Assembly: GCA_030068145.1 (NCBI GenBank)
Contig: JAPJBO010000543.1
Coordinates: forward strand, 1-64,000
From: Diplonema papillatum
Lineage: Eukaryota; Euglenozoa; Diplonemea; Diplonemida; Diplonemidae
DNA: 64,000 bases
Reading direction: 5' to 3'
In this document: positions 1 through 9,982 of the stretch, piece after piece
Layout: every line of letters begins with the position of its first letter
Position numbering within the stretch: the first letter of the stretch is position 1
Translations under genes and position numbers: made by a program
The notes under the pieces: generated by a model
The model's input: only the letters and a program-made list of their open reading frames with translations
The model's database searches: none
What the model was told of the DNA's origin: nothing

Positions 1-1258
1 ACCTCAGGATGTTGCGGGCTTTCCGTGAGGTACTCGAGCCGATTCTTCACGATGACTTCCATTACCTTGGAGATCACACTCGTAAGAGATATCGGCCGGT
101 AACCCTCCGGCAAGGCGTGGTCCCGTCCAGGTTTCGGGACGGGGACGACGTGGGCGTCTCGCCAGGATTCGGGAACGAAGCCTTCCTCCCACGAAATGTT
201 GACCAACTCAAGGATGAGGGCCCTGGCACCGTCGGTGAGCCGGCGGAGGAACTCACTGCAAAGCCCGTCAGGGTCGAGCGAAGTCTTCGGGTCGAGGTTG
301 TTGAGGGCCCGATCGAGCTCGTCGGCGGTGATGAGCCCGCAGCCAGCGTCGTCGTTGGATGGTTCTTTAGCGGGGAACCACGGCGGCGGTTTGGTAGCTG
401 TCGAACCGCCGCACACCCGTTTGAGGTGATCCCCAAAAAGCTCCGTCTTCCCGTCTGCGGCAACACAATAGGAGTGACCGAGCCGGATGGGGGGGATGTT
501 GTTCTGCTGTGTTCGACCGTCGATCTTGCGGATCAGGCGGAAGAGCAGCCCAATGTCCGTGCAGCGGTTGATCCTCCCGGAGAAGGCATTCCAGTGAGCC
601 GCCTTCGCCTGCGTGGCCGCCGACGCGAATCTGGCGACCGCGTCGGAGTAGGCGCGCTGTGCGTGTGGGGCGTCAGGGTCGGCGAGGAGGTCGGTGAAGG
701 CCGCCCCCTTGACACGCTCTAGAGCAGAGAGCCCCGGGGTCCACCATTCCTTGTACGGACGTCCTTGTCGATACCGGGGGACAAACTGGTGTACAGCACG
801 GCGGAACGTCGAAGCGACTCGCTTAGCGAATTGCACATTGGTTGCCGGCCGGTTTGCGAGTAGGACAGAGCTCTCCTCGTCGAGATGCTCCATCATGCCA
901 TCCCAGTCAGCCCGTGCCCAAGAGAACCAAGTTTTGCGGAGGACGCGCGGCTGGGAGTACCCCCGGGGAACTTCGAACGCCATGGGGAGGTGGTCCCGGG
1001 TGGTACCCCAAGAATCCAGCACTCTCCAATTGCGGATGTTGGAGGTGGGGGTGGAGATTACCACATCCGGAGAGGAGTACCTGGCGTGGGGGCGGTAGGC
1101 CATCGTGGAGACCGACGGGTCGTTCAGGGTCATGGCAGACGCCTGGTTCGGTGTACTTCGATGCCGTGTCGGCGGTCCTCGCAAAGAGAGAGCAGTTGGC
1201 ACGACGCCCCATGCCCTTATTCTCCAACTCTTCCTTGTAATCCAACTGCTGTGTTTTC
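1..1258 (-). CDS. Non-LTR retrotransposon ORF2 fragment (endonuclease C-term to reverse transcriptase N-term), runs off left edge
   Basis: Read on the minus strand, one frame is open from about 1258 to base 1 (about 419 codons) and continues outside the window. In order it shows an endonuclease-like C-terminal stretch (SSPDVVIST followed by WRVLDSWGTTRDHLPM, the region that usually carries the SDH motif), a basic linker, then the start of an RVT_1 reverse transcriptase: SLDPDGLCSEFLRRL, a WEEGFVPESWRDAHVVPVPK block and GYRPISLTSVISKVMEVI. This order is typical of LINE ORF2 proteins, which nick target DNA and prime reverse transcription there. The catalytic YADD box would lie beyond base 1. 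The first in-frame ATG is near 1135, but the frame opens earlier, so the 5' end is probably truncated. A stop codon lies just upstream near 1265. It is either a live element cut by the window edge or a 5'-truncated copy. Confidence 0.8.
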
Positions 1259-1685
1259 CCCCTCACGCGCCCTTTGCCGGACAACTGCTGGTTCTCCCAC
1301 CTCTCTGCTGCACCCTCCACCCTCTGGAACATCTGGCTCGGAATCTATACACGGTGCGCAGTGATGCACGGTGATGCACAGTGATCCACGCTAGTGCGGT
1401 GTGCTCAGTGACACGATAGCGCATGGTGGTGCATAGTGATCCACAGTGGAGGACAGTGGTGGCACTAATTTTCGGGCCCTCAACGACTTTGCAGGGCTGG
1501 CTGGGGTGGCTGGACAGGCTGGACCACCACTGGGGGGGGTCTGGGGGGTCGACAAACACGTGCTCGGCACCCCGGTGCAAAAGACGGGTACCCGTCCATC
1601 TACATGGACTATTGCTCTAGGCCGAAATCCCCTTATAAATCCCTGCCCTGGTCCTGAAAAAAAAAAAAAAAAACCCGTTGAGAAA

Positions 1686-2555
1686 ATGCCACCGTTCCCG
1701 GGGGGGGATCGGCCCCCCCGGACGCCACCGGGTGGTCAGGGGCAGGCGGCCCCTGCCGCCGGTAGGAGTGCGGACGCCGCCGCGTCCGCTGGCCCGGTTC
1801 CGCTGCCCCGCTCGTTTGCGGAGGCGCTCAGGCGGAGCTCTCCCGCTGCCGCCGCTGTCGACGCCGCCGCCGCTGACGACGCCGCCGCCGCCGCCGCCGA
1901 TGACGCCGCAGCCGTCCCCCGGGCCCGGGTGCACCCGGCGCAATCCGCGCGGGAAGGTGAAGTCTGCAGGGACTTCAACTTCCGACGCGCGGGCTGCCGT
2001 CGGGTGCAGTGCCGGTACGTGCACCGGCTTCTCCCGGTCTGCCCGGCCTTCCAGCGGGGCAGATGCAGGGACGCCAGGTGCCAGAATCGGCACCCGCGCC
2101 CGGGGCAGGTACGCTTTCCTGTTCACCCCCAATACCCCAACCGTTCCTTCCACCCCCCTCGCAATCAACCAACACAACAGGCAACGCGGTCGACGGCTGC
2201 GCCAGCTCGGCGCAGCCAGGGCGTACAGGCCGCGGGCCCGTACGCGGACGACGACCTGCCGGAGGGCCCGCTGCTCCCGCAGGTGCTGGCCGCCCGGCGG
2301 GAGGTCCGCCGGGCGCAAGAACGCGCGGAGGAGCTGGAAGCCCATCCCCCGCGAGTTCAACAGCTGGAGGCTCTTTGCCTCGTGTGCGGTAGGCTCAGCA
2401 CCACCACCGGGGAGGAAGCCCAGCACCGGGCCCGGCATCGCAAGGATGCCGTGACCCAGGGCCGCGACTCGCTCGTCGTGGCCCATGTGGCGGTGGGAGA
2501 CGGGGGCCTCCGCCGCATGGTCTGCCCAAGGCCTCGGGGGCCGTTTCCCGGATGA
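1686..2555 (+). CDS. CCCH-type zinc-finger protein, gag-like
   Basis: 289 codons from an ATG preceded by a 17-A run and AGAAA. The N-terminal 95 residues are Pro/Ala-rich low complexity. Then come two CCCH-like fingers, C-x9-C-x4-C-x3-H (CRDFNFRRAGCRRVQCRYVH) and C-x7-C-x4-C-x3-H (CPAFQRGRCRDARCQNRH). Near the C terminus is a possible C-x2-C...H-x3-H finger (CLVC...HRARH). CCCH fingers bind single-stranded RNA and also occur in ORF1/gag-like proteins of some retroelements, which suits the retrotransposon neighbourhood. It lies antiparallel to LINE fragments on both sides, and its last 100 bases or so overlap one of them, so the natural C terminus may have been lost. A cellular CCCH protein is the alternative. 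Confidence 0.55.
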   Translation: MPPFPGGDRPPRTPPGGQGQAAPAAGRSADAAASAGPVPLPRSFAEALRRSSPAAAAVDAAAADDAAAAAADDAAAVPRARVHPAQSAREGEVCRDFNFRRAGCRRVQCRYVHRLLPVCPAFQRGRCRDARCQNRHPRPGQVRFPVHPQYPNRSFHPPRNQPTQQATRSTAAPARRSQGVQAAGPYADDDLPEGPLLPQVLAARREVRRAQERAEELEAHPPRVQQLEALCLVCGRLSTTTGEEAQHRARHRKDAVTQGRDSLVVAHVAVGDGGLRRMVCPRPRGPFPG

Positions 2556-2815
2556 CTTGGGAATGTGCTCTTTTATTGCGTCACGGATGTGGCCGGTTAG
2601 TGTGTCCGCCAGAGCTTGCGGGTCGGTTGTTGCGTTCTCTGCCGTTGCTGAACAAGCGCAGTCGAGATGTTCCGCGAATTTCTTCCATTTCAAGCGTCCC
2701 CATGCGGTGCCGGTGAGGGGCTTCTCTTTTTGGTGCTTGTAACCACGGGGTATTTCGAACAGGATTGTCCTGTGGTCCGACCCCAGGATTCGGGTCGCGA
2801 TTGTGACGTCAGGGT
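2440..2815 (-). pseudogene. Second LINE fragment: endonuclease C-term and linker
   Basis: On the minus strand the frame reads YPDVTIATRILGSDHRTILF, which carries the SDH motif near the end of apurinic-type endonuclease domains of non-LTR retrotransposons. A linker with KWKKFAEHLD and KRPPRPWADHA follows, as found between endonuclease and reverse transcriptase. It differs in sequence from the frame at 1-1258, so it is a different element. The 5' side ends in a minisatellite (about 2815) and the 3' side ends about 2450, where the antiparallel CCCH ORF takes over. No reverse transcriptase follows, so this is a remnant. The same frame stays open further, through the antisense of the CCCH ORF, which I attribute to high GC content. 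Confidence 0.6.
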
Positions 2816-3125
2816 AAGTTCGGCGAAGCAAAGTTCTGGTGAAGCGAGGCTAAGTTCTGGTGAAAGCAAAGTTCGGGCGAAGTTCGGGCGATGCTGAGTT
2901 CTGGTGAAGCAAAGTTTGGGAGAAGCTGAGCTGAAGGTCGGGCGATGCTAAGTTCTGCCACTTCTGGGGAAGTCCCGAGTTCGAACCCGAGGTACTTTTC
3001 CGGTCGAACATGATTTTCGGGGTTTCGGACAGCAGTAAAGTTCGGGTGAAGCTAAGTTCGGGCGAAGCCAAGCAAAGTTCGGGCGAAGCTAAGTTCTGGT
3101 GAAGCAAAGTTCGGGCGATGCTTAG
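2813..3125. repeat. Degenerate 14-15 bp minisatellite with embedded SINE piece
   Basis: Repeats of the type AAGTTCGGGCGAAGC alternate with AAGTTCTGGTGAAGC. A tRNA B-box-like sequence (GAGTTCGAACCCGAG) and CTTTTCCGGTCGAA are embedded at about 2960-3010. The same minisatellite recurs at 33665-34230, again next to a SINE-like unit. Confidence 0.75.
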
Positions 3126-3129
3126 TCTT

Positions 3130-3400
3130 CTGGTAGACTGACTCAAATTCTCCGGGTGACCAATAACCGCGAGACAATGAGAAACTCTGCAAAAAACGCA
3201 AATTTCGGCGCATAAGACCCCGAAAACCAACAAAAACTTCCAAAAACCGTTTTCGACCGGAAAAGTGTCCTCGGCCGGGTTCGAACCCGGGCCTCCAGAC
3301 AGGGTTCGGGACGTGGAATGGAGCGGAAGAGTGCCGAGTCCATCATAGAGAACGGCAGGCACTGCGCCTCATCGGGCCTCGACGACAAAAAGCCCGACCC
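3130..3400 (-). mobile_element. tRNA-derived SINE-like element
   Basis: On the minus strand a B-box-like GGTTCGAACCC (about 3275-3287) is followed by a body (GGACACTTTTCCGGTCGAAA, a block of GTTTTCGGGGTCTTATGCGC type, GAGTTTCTCATTGTCTCGCG) that recurs at 34235-34480 with clear similarity. The minisatellite at 2813-3125 forms its 3' side. No cloverleaf can be drawn, so this is a tRNA-derived retroposon head, not a tRNA gene. Confidence 0.6.
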
Positions 3401-4215
3401 GTGACTAACGGGACAACACTCCGAGCCACACGGCGACTAACAGGCTGAGCCCGAGGGCCGGTTGAGACTTTCGAGCGTGGGCAGTGTAACTGTAAGGCCA
3501 GTCAAGAAGCATTGCAAGCGTTGGCGCCGCTTGCCGATTCCGTCGTCAGTGAAATAGCGGGACTGTACTCAGTAAACGACTGCCGAGACGGCGCAGGCCA
3601 GTTGACGGTGGAGGGGTCTGCGGGTCTGTCAGTGGGGGTTGGAGGAGGATGGGTCTGCAGTTCGGGTGCTCGTGTCAGTGTTTGCGCCGGCCAAATTGCG
3701 GCAGCTTCTTGAGACCCAGCCTTTGCCCAGGCTCAATCCGAGCCGCAGCTGGCGGCTGTGGCTGCGAGCAGCTCGCGAATGCGCGAACGCAGTTTCGTAA
3801 AGGAACCGGCAACTTCGTTTACGAAGTTGGCGACACTGTGGTTCTTCGCAAAACACGCCCCGCACACGGCTGTGTCCTCTGCGGCTCCTCCTCTGCGAGT
3901 CTGCCCTGAGGGCAGGAGAACCGTAGTCCTCTGGCCCTCCCACAGGCGTCGCACTCCCAGGAGGGCTCGTGCCCTCACTGACAGTTTCTTCTGCCGTCGG
4001 TGGTGGCACTGGTGCTATTATCAGGCTCTCCCGCGCGCCTCGACCGGCACATGGACCGGCCTCGCTCCCTCCCGAGAGGATTTCTTAGAGCGGCGGTCCT
4101 GGTTGCGCTCGCTGGGCGATAGCTTGTCCCGTGCCAGCTCCAAGGCCACACTCTGGTGCTTCACAGCCTCAGACAGCTCAGTGGGGGACAATTCCCATTA
4201 TAGTACACTTCCTTA
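3400..4215. other. Gene-less stretch
   Basis: No coding region supported. Short frames are open on both strands around 3629-4009, but they lack recognisable motifs. Confidence 0.5.
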
Positions 4216-4216
4216 T

Positions 4217-4375
4217 GTTTGTGCCCATTCTCGAACACTATTTAACTTTTTGCCCATTCTCGAACACTCGCTAACTCCATTCTCGAACACTTTTTAACTT
4301 TTTGCCCATTCTCGGTAACTTTGTGCCCATTCTCGAACACTATTTAACTTTTTGCCTATTCTCGAACATTCCAGT
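4217..4375 (-). repeat. Minisatellite of 29-31 bp, minus orientation
   Basis: About five copies of a unit containing TGCCCATTCTCGAACACT and TTTAACTTTT. This is the reverse complement of the array at 5873-6005, so the two arrays form a long inverted pair about 1.5 kb apart. Confidence 0.8.
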
Positions 4376-4709
4376 TTTTGTGGTGAAAATGTCACTTCCC
4401 CGAGACATTTGCCTCAAGTTTCACCGCGAGAACAGCTGCGTTCACTGATTCGAAGACGGTACCCTTGCTAACTTCAGGCCGCAGCCTCTTCGGCATCTAA
4501 ACTCGGGTTCTTGGCTGCTACAAGCTTCTACACGTGACGGTGGTGTGCGAGCTACCCCGTTTAAAAACCCGGCACAGACTTCACTGAGTTTGCTCGTCTT
4601 GCTTGCAAATTGCGCGGCGGCCATTGAGTGACCTTAGTTCACTGACCTACACCAGGAGAAGCAGCTTGCAAACTCTGCAGCAAAGTGATCCAAAAAATTT
4701 GACCGAAAT

Positions 4710-4778
4710 TTTTTAGAGTTAAAGTTCGCTTGAAATACCGGGGTTTTAGGGTCTCCGTGTGACCGTTCATGAATGGGT
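4710..4778 (-). repeat. Dispersed repeat family A (minus copy)
   Basis: Contains AAAGTTCGCTTGAAATACCG and GGGTCTCCGTGTGACCGTTC, the reverse complement of the repeat that ends each unit of the 57-59 kb array. Other copies are at 14460, 25124, 33222, 39225 and 39575. Confidence 0.75.
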
Positions 4779-4919
4779 TCTCTTAGAGCAAGAAAGGGCT
4801 TTATGGTTACGGTTTGTATATTTAGTGCAAGCTTTCGTTATGGGTTATGGCTAGCCATTTCCGGGACTGTTTGTGACCGACACCAAGTACATTCCTTCGT
4901 GGAGTGTAATCTTGGGCCC

Positions 4920-4995
4920 CCCACGTTCTACAAGTTGAGCAGGGGTTGCCTTGTAGGCCGTACCGGTCTGTTGCCCGCGTTTTTATGTATTTTCT
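4920..4995 (-). repeat. Dispersed repeat family F (minus copy)
   Basis: GAGCAGGGGTTGCCTTGTAG and GTACCGGTCTGTTGCCCGCG are the reverse complement, with few changes, of the sequence at 23835-23890 just upstream of the intronic Cys/His-rich ORF. Confidence 0.75.
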
Positions 4996-5074
4996 CGTAG
5001 AGTAGTGCTTGGGTTTCGCGACACTTGCGGTGCTTCACGTGGTGCGGGTTGCTTCCGCCCTAATATAAGGTTTT

Positions 5075-5230
5075 TTTTGGGTCAAAAATTTTCGGTCAAT
5101 TTTTGGGTCAAATTTTTTGGGTCAAAAATTTAGGACAAAAATTTTGGGTCAAAAATTTAGGACAAATTTTTTGGGTCAAATTTTTTGGTCAAAAATTCGG
5201 GGTCCAATTTTTTTTGTCAATTTTTTTTCA
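5075..5230. repeat. AT-rich low-complexity array (GGTCAAAAATTT type)
   Basis: Short irregular repeats of GGTCAAAAATTT and AGGACAAAAATTTTGGGTC. Frames reading through it are not considered coding. Confidence 0.7.
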
Positions 5231-5689
5231 GAGTTGAAGTGGCGGTTACACTTGGCACATGGCTGCATGATGGCAGGAGAAATGGCTCCTGCCATGCGCC
5301 CTGGCGGCTCGCCGGCAATTCCAGTCTCTCTCTCAGCCTGCCAGCCTGCGGCAGGGAGGACAAGATCCAGTCACCATCCGCCAGCTCCTGATTATTTTCA
5401 GACGACTGGCACTTTTTCTTTGCAGCTTCTACTGTAAGAGTAGCATCACTCAAATCTTGATTGGCTGCGGCGTTACTTACCGCTCTGAGTCTCTCCCGCT
5501 CCTCCTCTGGAGTCATTCGTGACGTCGCGCCCGTCGCTGGTTACTACTCGTGGTAAAACAGTGGCTCTGATTCTGAAGAGGTTTCGGCACAGAATTAGGA
5601 AGCGCTACAAGTAGAACGGGCTGGTCACTCGCGCATACCTGAATTATGCACGAATCTGTGTTTAGAAAACCGTTTACCCGTAGTCTGCG

Positions 5690-5872
5690 GTGTCAATGAC
5701 CCAGTGCGCAACCAGGATACCGAGCCGGGACGCAGCAGCCAACCACAATGCTGGCACCTTGTTCGAGGAACGGATCCGACGGAAATCGGAATCGGAAATG
5801 GCGAACCCAAAAATGGCTGGGATTTTTTGGATGTATGGGTGGTGAGTTCGAATCCCACCCTGGGCAATTTTC
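5690..5872 (+). mobile_element. tRNA-derived SINE-like element, second type
   Basis: Ends with a T-arm-like GTGAGTTCGAATCCCAC, a good Pol III B box, followed by CCTGGGCAATTTTC. CCCAG near 5700 could pair with this CTGGG, and a loose A-box-like TGCGCAACCAGG lies beside it. It is followed directly by the 5873-6005 minisatellite, as if that were its tail. No functional tRNA structure is visible. Confidence 0.5.
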
Positions 5873-6005
5873 AATGTTCGAGAATGGGCAAAAAGTTAGG
5901 CGACTGTTCGAGAATGGGCAAAAAGTTAAAAAGTGTTCGAGAATGGGCAAAAAGTTAGCGAGTGTTCGAGAATGGGCAAAAAGTTAAATTGTGTTCGAGA
6001 ATGGG
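5873..6005 (+). repeat. Minisatellite of about 29-31 bp, plus orientation
   Basis: Five copies of GTTCGAGAATGGGCAAAAAG followed by TTA and a variable spacer. Inverted relative to the array at 4217-4375. Confidence 0.85.
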
Positions 6006-6781
6006 AATTAGCCCCACCACAGCACGGGTAAGTCGTCAAAAACCCCCAACTGGCGGAATTGATAATTTCACCGGTGTGGGCAGTGGAGCGTGGAAATCCG
6101 TGGAAATTTCCACCATTTCCATTTCCCCGATTTCCATTTCCACGTGGATCCACGTCCCAAACCCCGCCAGTCCAGACCTGAAATCTTGATGCAAATAGCC
6201 TATTACAAATCACGGGGCGAAAAAACCCGGAACTGTGGGAATCGACTCCCAAATTTAACTAAAATCTCACTACAAAAAAGTGCCCCCGGGCTTCGCCCCC
6301 GACCCCCTAAAAAGTGGGGTTGGCTCGATAGAGCTATTAGCATACCTCTAGTCTCGGAAGATCTGCGAAAAATGGACCCAAAGACGTAACAGTTTGAACG
6401 TGGCAGTCCGAAGGAGGGCAACCTCCTCATCAACGGCGACATCACACACTGTTTGGCTCCGGAACTCGGCGGGAGAGTGTGACGATGAGTACCCGACGGG
6501 TAGGTGAGTATTGAATTGCCCGCTTTCCCCCCGCTTTTTCCCCGCTTTCCCCCCGCTCTTCCAAATGTGGGAAAACAAAAAAAAGCGGGGATCCCGCTTT
6601 TTTTAAAGGCGGGGTACAAGTATGATTAGCCAATTAGCCACTAGTGGCTATCTTGTGGCTGACAGCTATGTTTGGTATTTCAGCCATCTGATAGTGTCCC
6701 GTACCATTATGTAACCATAGACGTCGTGAATTCTGATAACAGACGAAATCTCTCAGTCATCGGGAAGGAAAGCCGAAACAA
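6006..6781. other. Intergenic region upstream of HisG
   Basis: Holds GGAAAT-type short repeats (6085-6150), a dispersed repeat of family G at about 6310-6365 (GTGGGGTTGGCTCGATAGAG; second copy 34550-34615), and C/T-rich CCCCGCTTT runs near 6520-6600. A promoter for HisG is expected here, but I see no defined element. Confidence 0.5.
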
Positions 6782-7792
6782 ATGGCGTCAATGAAGAAAA
6801 CGGAGTCGCTGCCGTCACTGGTGACAGACGAAAAGCGCCCACGCGGCTCGAGTCGTGGGGTGTCCGGTGTACTTCCAGACAGCGCTTTGTTCGACTTGGA
6901 AGACCGGCTCCTGTTCGCGGTACCCAAGAAGGGGCGGTTGCACGAGCAGTGCGTCGACTTGCTCGAGCGCATCGGTATCAAGTACCGCAGAAAGCCGCGG
7001 CTAGACATTGCGATGTGCACTAACATGCCGATCGCTCTCGTCTTCCTCCCAGCCGCCGATATTCCCAGGTACGTCGCCGAGTCGCACTGCGATTTGGGCA
7101 TCACGGGCGAAGACATGATTGCGGAAACTGGGGTTGAGGTCAAAACTGAGGTAAAACTCGGCTTCGGCAAGTGCCGTTTATGCCTTCAGGCACCCGTAGC
7201 ATCGGCCCTGACCAGTGGCGCTGACGTGCTGGGCAAGCGGATTGTTACGTCGTTCCCGAAGCTTACAAAGTCGTACATTGAGGAGCTGGCAGCGAAAACC
7301 CCGCACAGCTCGCAAAAGGTAAGCGAAACAAGCATCACGTATGTAAGCGGCTCTGTAGAAGTGGCGTGCGGGCTCGGTCTGGCGGATGCCATCGTTGACT
7401 TGGTTGAGTCCGGTGATACCATGGTCGCTCACCAGCTAATCGACGTGGACACGCTGTTGACGACACAGGCAGTTCTTCTCTCGAACAAGCACACCCCGTT
7501 TCCGAAGCTTGTAGCGAAGCTCAACCTTCGTGTTCAGGGTGTCATCGCCGCGAAGCAATTCCGAATGCTGACATACAATGTATCTCGAGCCAAGCTCGCG
7601 GTGGCTGTCAGACTGACCCCTGGCCAGCAAGCACCGACCATCACCCCGCTAGCTGACGACACCTGGGTCGCCGTTCAGGCCATGGTCAAGACGAACGACA
7701 TCCACGAGGTATGCCATCATAGTGAGGCCGTGGCGACAAATGCAGCGACAAATGCAGTGCCTTCAGTAACCAGAGCCAGTTTTACCACGTAA
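6782..7792 (+). CDS. hisG: ATP phosphoribosyltransferase, long form
   Basis: Catalyses the first step of histidine biosynthesis, joining ATP and PRPP to give phosphoribosyl-ATP (EC 2.4.2.17). The single-exon ORF has 336 residues. About 40 N-terminal residues precede the catalytic domain and show no clear targeting signal. Family motifs appear in order: LLFAVPKKGRLHEQCVDLL at residue 43 onward, CDLGITGEDMIAETG, GFGKCRLCLQAP, the PRPP-binding block VSGSVEVACGLGLADAIVDL at about 188-207, then the C-terminal ACT-like regulatory domain of the long form (LTPGQQAPTITPLADDTWVA), which usually confers histidine feedback inhibition. All expected blocks are present without a break. The family is found in bacteria, fungi, plants and algae but not in animals, which is useful for placing the organism. 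The ATG at 6782 is the first in frame. Confidence 0.93.
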   Translation: MASMKKTESLPSLVTDEKRPRGSSRGVSGVLPDSALFDLEDRLLFAVPKKGRLHEQCVDLLERIGIKYRRKPRLDIAMCTNMPIALVFLPAADIPRYVAESHCDLGITGEDMIAETGVEVKTEVKLGFGKCRLCLQAPVASALTSGADVLGKRIVTSFPKLTKSYIEELAAKTPHSSQKVSETSITYVSGSVEVACGLGLADAIVDLVESGDTMVAHQLIDVDTLLTTQAVLLSNKHTPFPKLVAKLNLRVQGVIAAKQFRMLTYNVSRAKLAVAVRLTPGQQAPTITPLADDTWVAVQAMVKTNDIHEVCHHSEAVATNAATNAVPSVTRASFTT

Positions 7793-9982
7793 TCTGGATC
7801 GCCAACGTTCGATTTCTATCAGAATGAACAACTTCCAACAAACAGATGATGGACGCGCTGAACGAAGTCGGTGCAACAGCTATTTTAACAACGGAGATTT
7901 CGAATACTCGGTTGACACTGTGACGAAGGAACGAGTGATGGGTTCCCCAGCCAGTGATGTGTTGTGTTTGAACCCTGGAAACTCCTAAAGGTGCGTGCGA
8001 ATACCTACGTTGTACGAAGCAGCTCTGATCCCGCGCCATCAGCAGCGCAAGAAACGGGACATTCCCGCAGCAGAGTGAAGAAGAAGCGTCCGGGCCTCTG
8101 GCTGCCTACTACCAATTGGGGGTGCCCACCTTGCGTCCGAGACAAACTGTTCTATTGTGAGCGGGAAGAAAGACAGGATCTTCGTGGAGCCGCAGGTTCT
8201 CTTGCTTTTCTGCCGTAGAGAGCCACTCCAAATCCGGCCAGCAGGAGGGGAGCCTCTCCCCTGCCCCGAAGAAACCACGTTTGCGAGTGAGCGGGCAGGT
8301 CGAGGTACCTGTATCGCGAGCACCGCAGTCCAGTGAAGCCATTTTCGGATCGAGTTTCTGTGATCTGCTTTGAACGTCACGTGCCAACCTGATCCCCGAT
8401 CCGGCAGGGCTCCTTTCACCTGGTTCCTCCGCCATCGAGGGTAATTGGGTTCCCCCACCAAAGCACATTTTTTAACACTCTCTTCGCACCAATGCTAGTC
8501 GTCACAGCGCTGCCAATATTGGTGACCTGCGTTCAGTTCTCGCCCCCCTCCCCACCTTTCCTTCTCCCGGAAGGAATTCTCCTGTGCTCTCGTGGCATGA
8601 GTAGTCCTGGCTGCAGGTTAACGTTTGCTGACACCCAGGGTACACGCTGAATTCGCCGTATGTGTCCGTTGGTTAAAGGACCGAAACACGAGCAGATCAG
8701 AAGTGGCCCGCTTAGAACCACGAGATTCTAACGTCAGCACACACCATTCCAAGCACATTCTTGCATTCCCCCACCCCCTTCCTTCCCGGCACAAGTTTTC
8801 CTGTTCAAAACAGGTCCATCCCGCCGAGGTTCCTCGGCCACGTGATCGACCGGCCTTCGTGCTTCGATCGGCGCATCTAACCAGGATGCAGCCAAGAAGC
8901 AAACAAAGCGCGTGAGGGCACGTGGGCGAGGGTTCCGGGTTCCGGGGAAAGCGCCCCTGGGCACTCACCCAGAAGACTCTGTTCTATCAGTCGTGATCGC
9001 GGACCTCCTAGCAACTCCGGCGCTATTATGTTTTCTCCCCCCGAGAGCTGCATCATCAACCTTGACAGGATCATCAATTCGTCGCGCTTTACAGCTTGTG
9101 TACGGCTTTGTGAAGCCGCTTGTAGAGGGAAGCAGAGCTGGGGACACGCGGGCCAAAAAGTACCGAAACCCCGATCTGGCAATGCCCGCTTCGTGGCCGA
9201 ACCCCCCGTCCTAGCTTCTGGAATTTATACGAGTCGCGTTACCTGGGGGTTGCGACCATCGCGCATCGAGGAGATGGAAACACGCGCTTCTCCCCTCCTA
9301 CGTCTTCTGCTCGCCGAAGACTCCCATCGCCCGCGTGGAAAATAAAGCTGATCTGCTTACCTTTTCTTCCGCCCCCTTTGTTCCTGCGGGTGACCGAGAA
9401 GCAAAAAATGCGGACGAGACATTTCGTGCGTTTGTGGCGTACCCCACATGCTATTGAGCCGGTCCAGTATCCCTGGAACTGCATCTGACTCTGTCTACCC
9501 CAGGCAGCGCCTCGGGCAGACAGTACTCCCGAAAACGAAGAACCAGAATCGGACGCAGAACGCTCTGCACCGGCTCTGGCCTGTATCCAGCGAGGAAGAG
9601 AGACACCGGCGCCAGCAAAACGATGACGAGAGATGTCGACCCGAAAAAAGAAGTGTCCAGCGCCACGCGTGCGAAAGCTGGGTTCTCAGAATCCATGCAC
9701 ACCGGCAAGGAAGAGAAACGACGCAACAGCGGCCCCCGAATGAGTGCAAGCGCCTTAAGAACGATCGAAGAGTTAGCCACCTAGGCCATCGCTGCAGATG
9801 ATCTGCTTCCAACTTCAAAAAAATCCCGGTGTATCGCGGTGGATCGCAGCTGAAAGCGAGATCGACCGACTCAGCTAGCGCCAAACACAAATCAAAACAC
9901 GACTCATCGGTTTGGCAAGTGGTGGGAGGTGGGGTAGACATGCGCGTGAAAGGCAGGCGGCACGGCCTCTGGTGCCGACGAC
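7793..9982. other. Intergenic region, no gene supported
   Basis: 2.2 kb without a convincing ORF. The only recognisable item is a diverged copy of dispersed repeat family C at 8605-8775. Confidence 0.5.
8605..8775 (+). repeat. Dispersed repeat family C (diverged copy)
   Basis: Shares TATGTGTCCGTTGGTTAAAG, GGACCGAAACACG and CCATTCCAAGCACATTCTTG with the pair at 29446-29602 and 29939-30100. Confidence 0.65.

Noticed and set aside
1617..2831. A 404-codon frame on the minus strand spanning the CCCH ORF
   Set aside because: Only its first ~110 residues look like a LINE endonuclease/linker; the rest is low-complexity antisense of the CCCH ORF, open because of high GC content.
5690..5872. Intron-containing tRNA gene
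   Set aside because: The B box is good, but the distance to the possible acceptor half is about 165 bases and no anticodon arm can be drawn.
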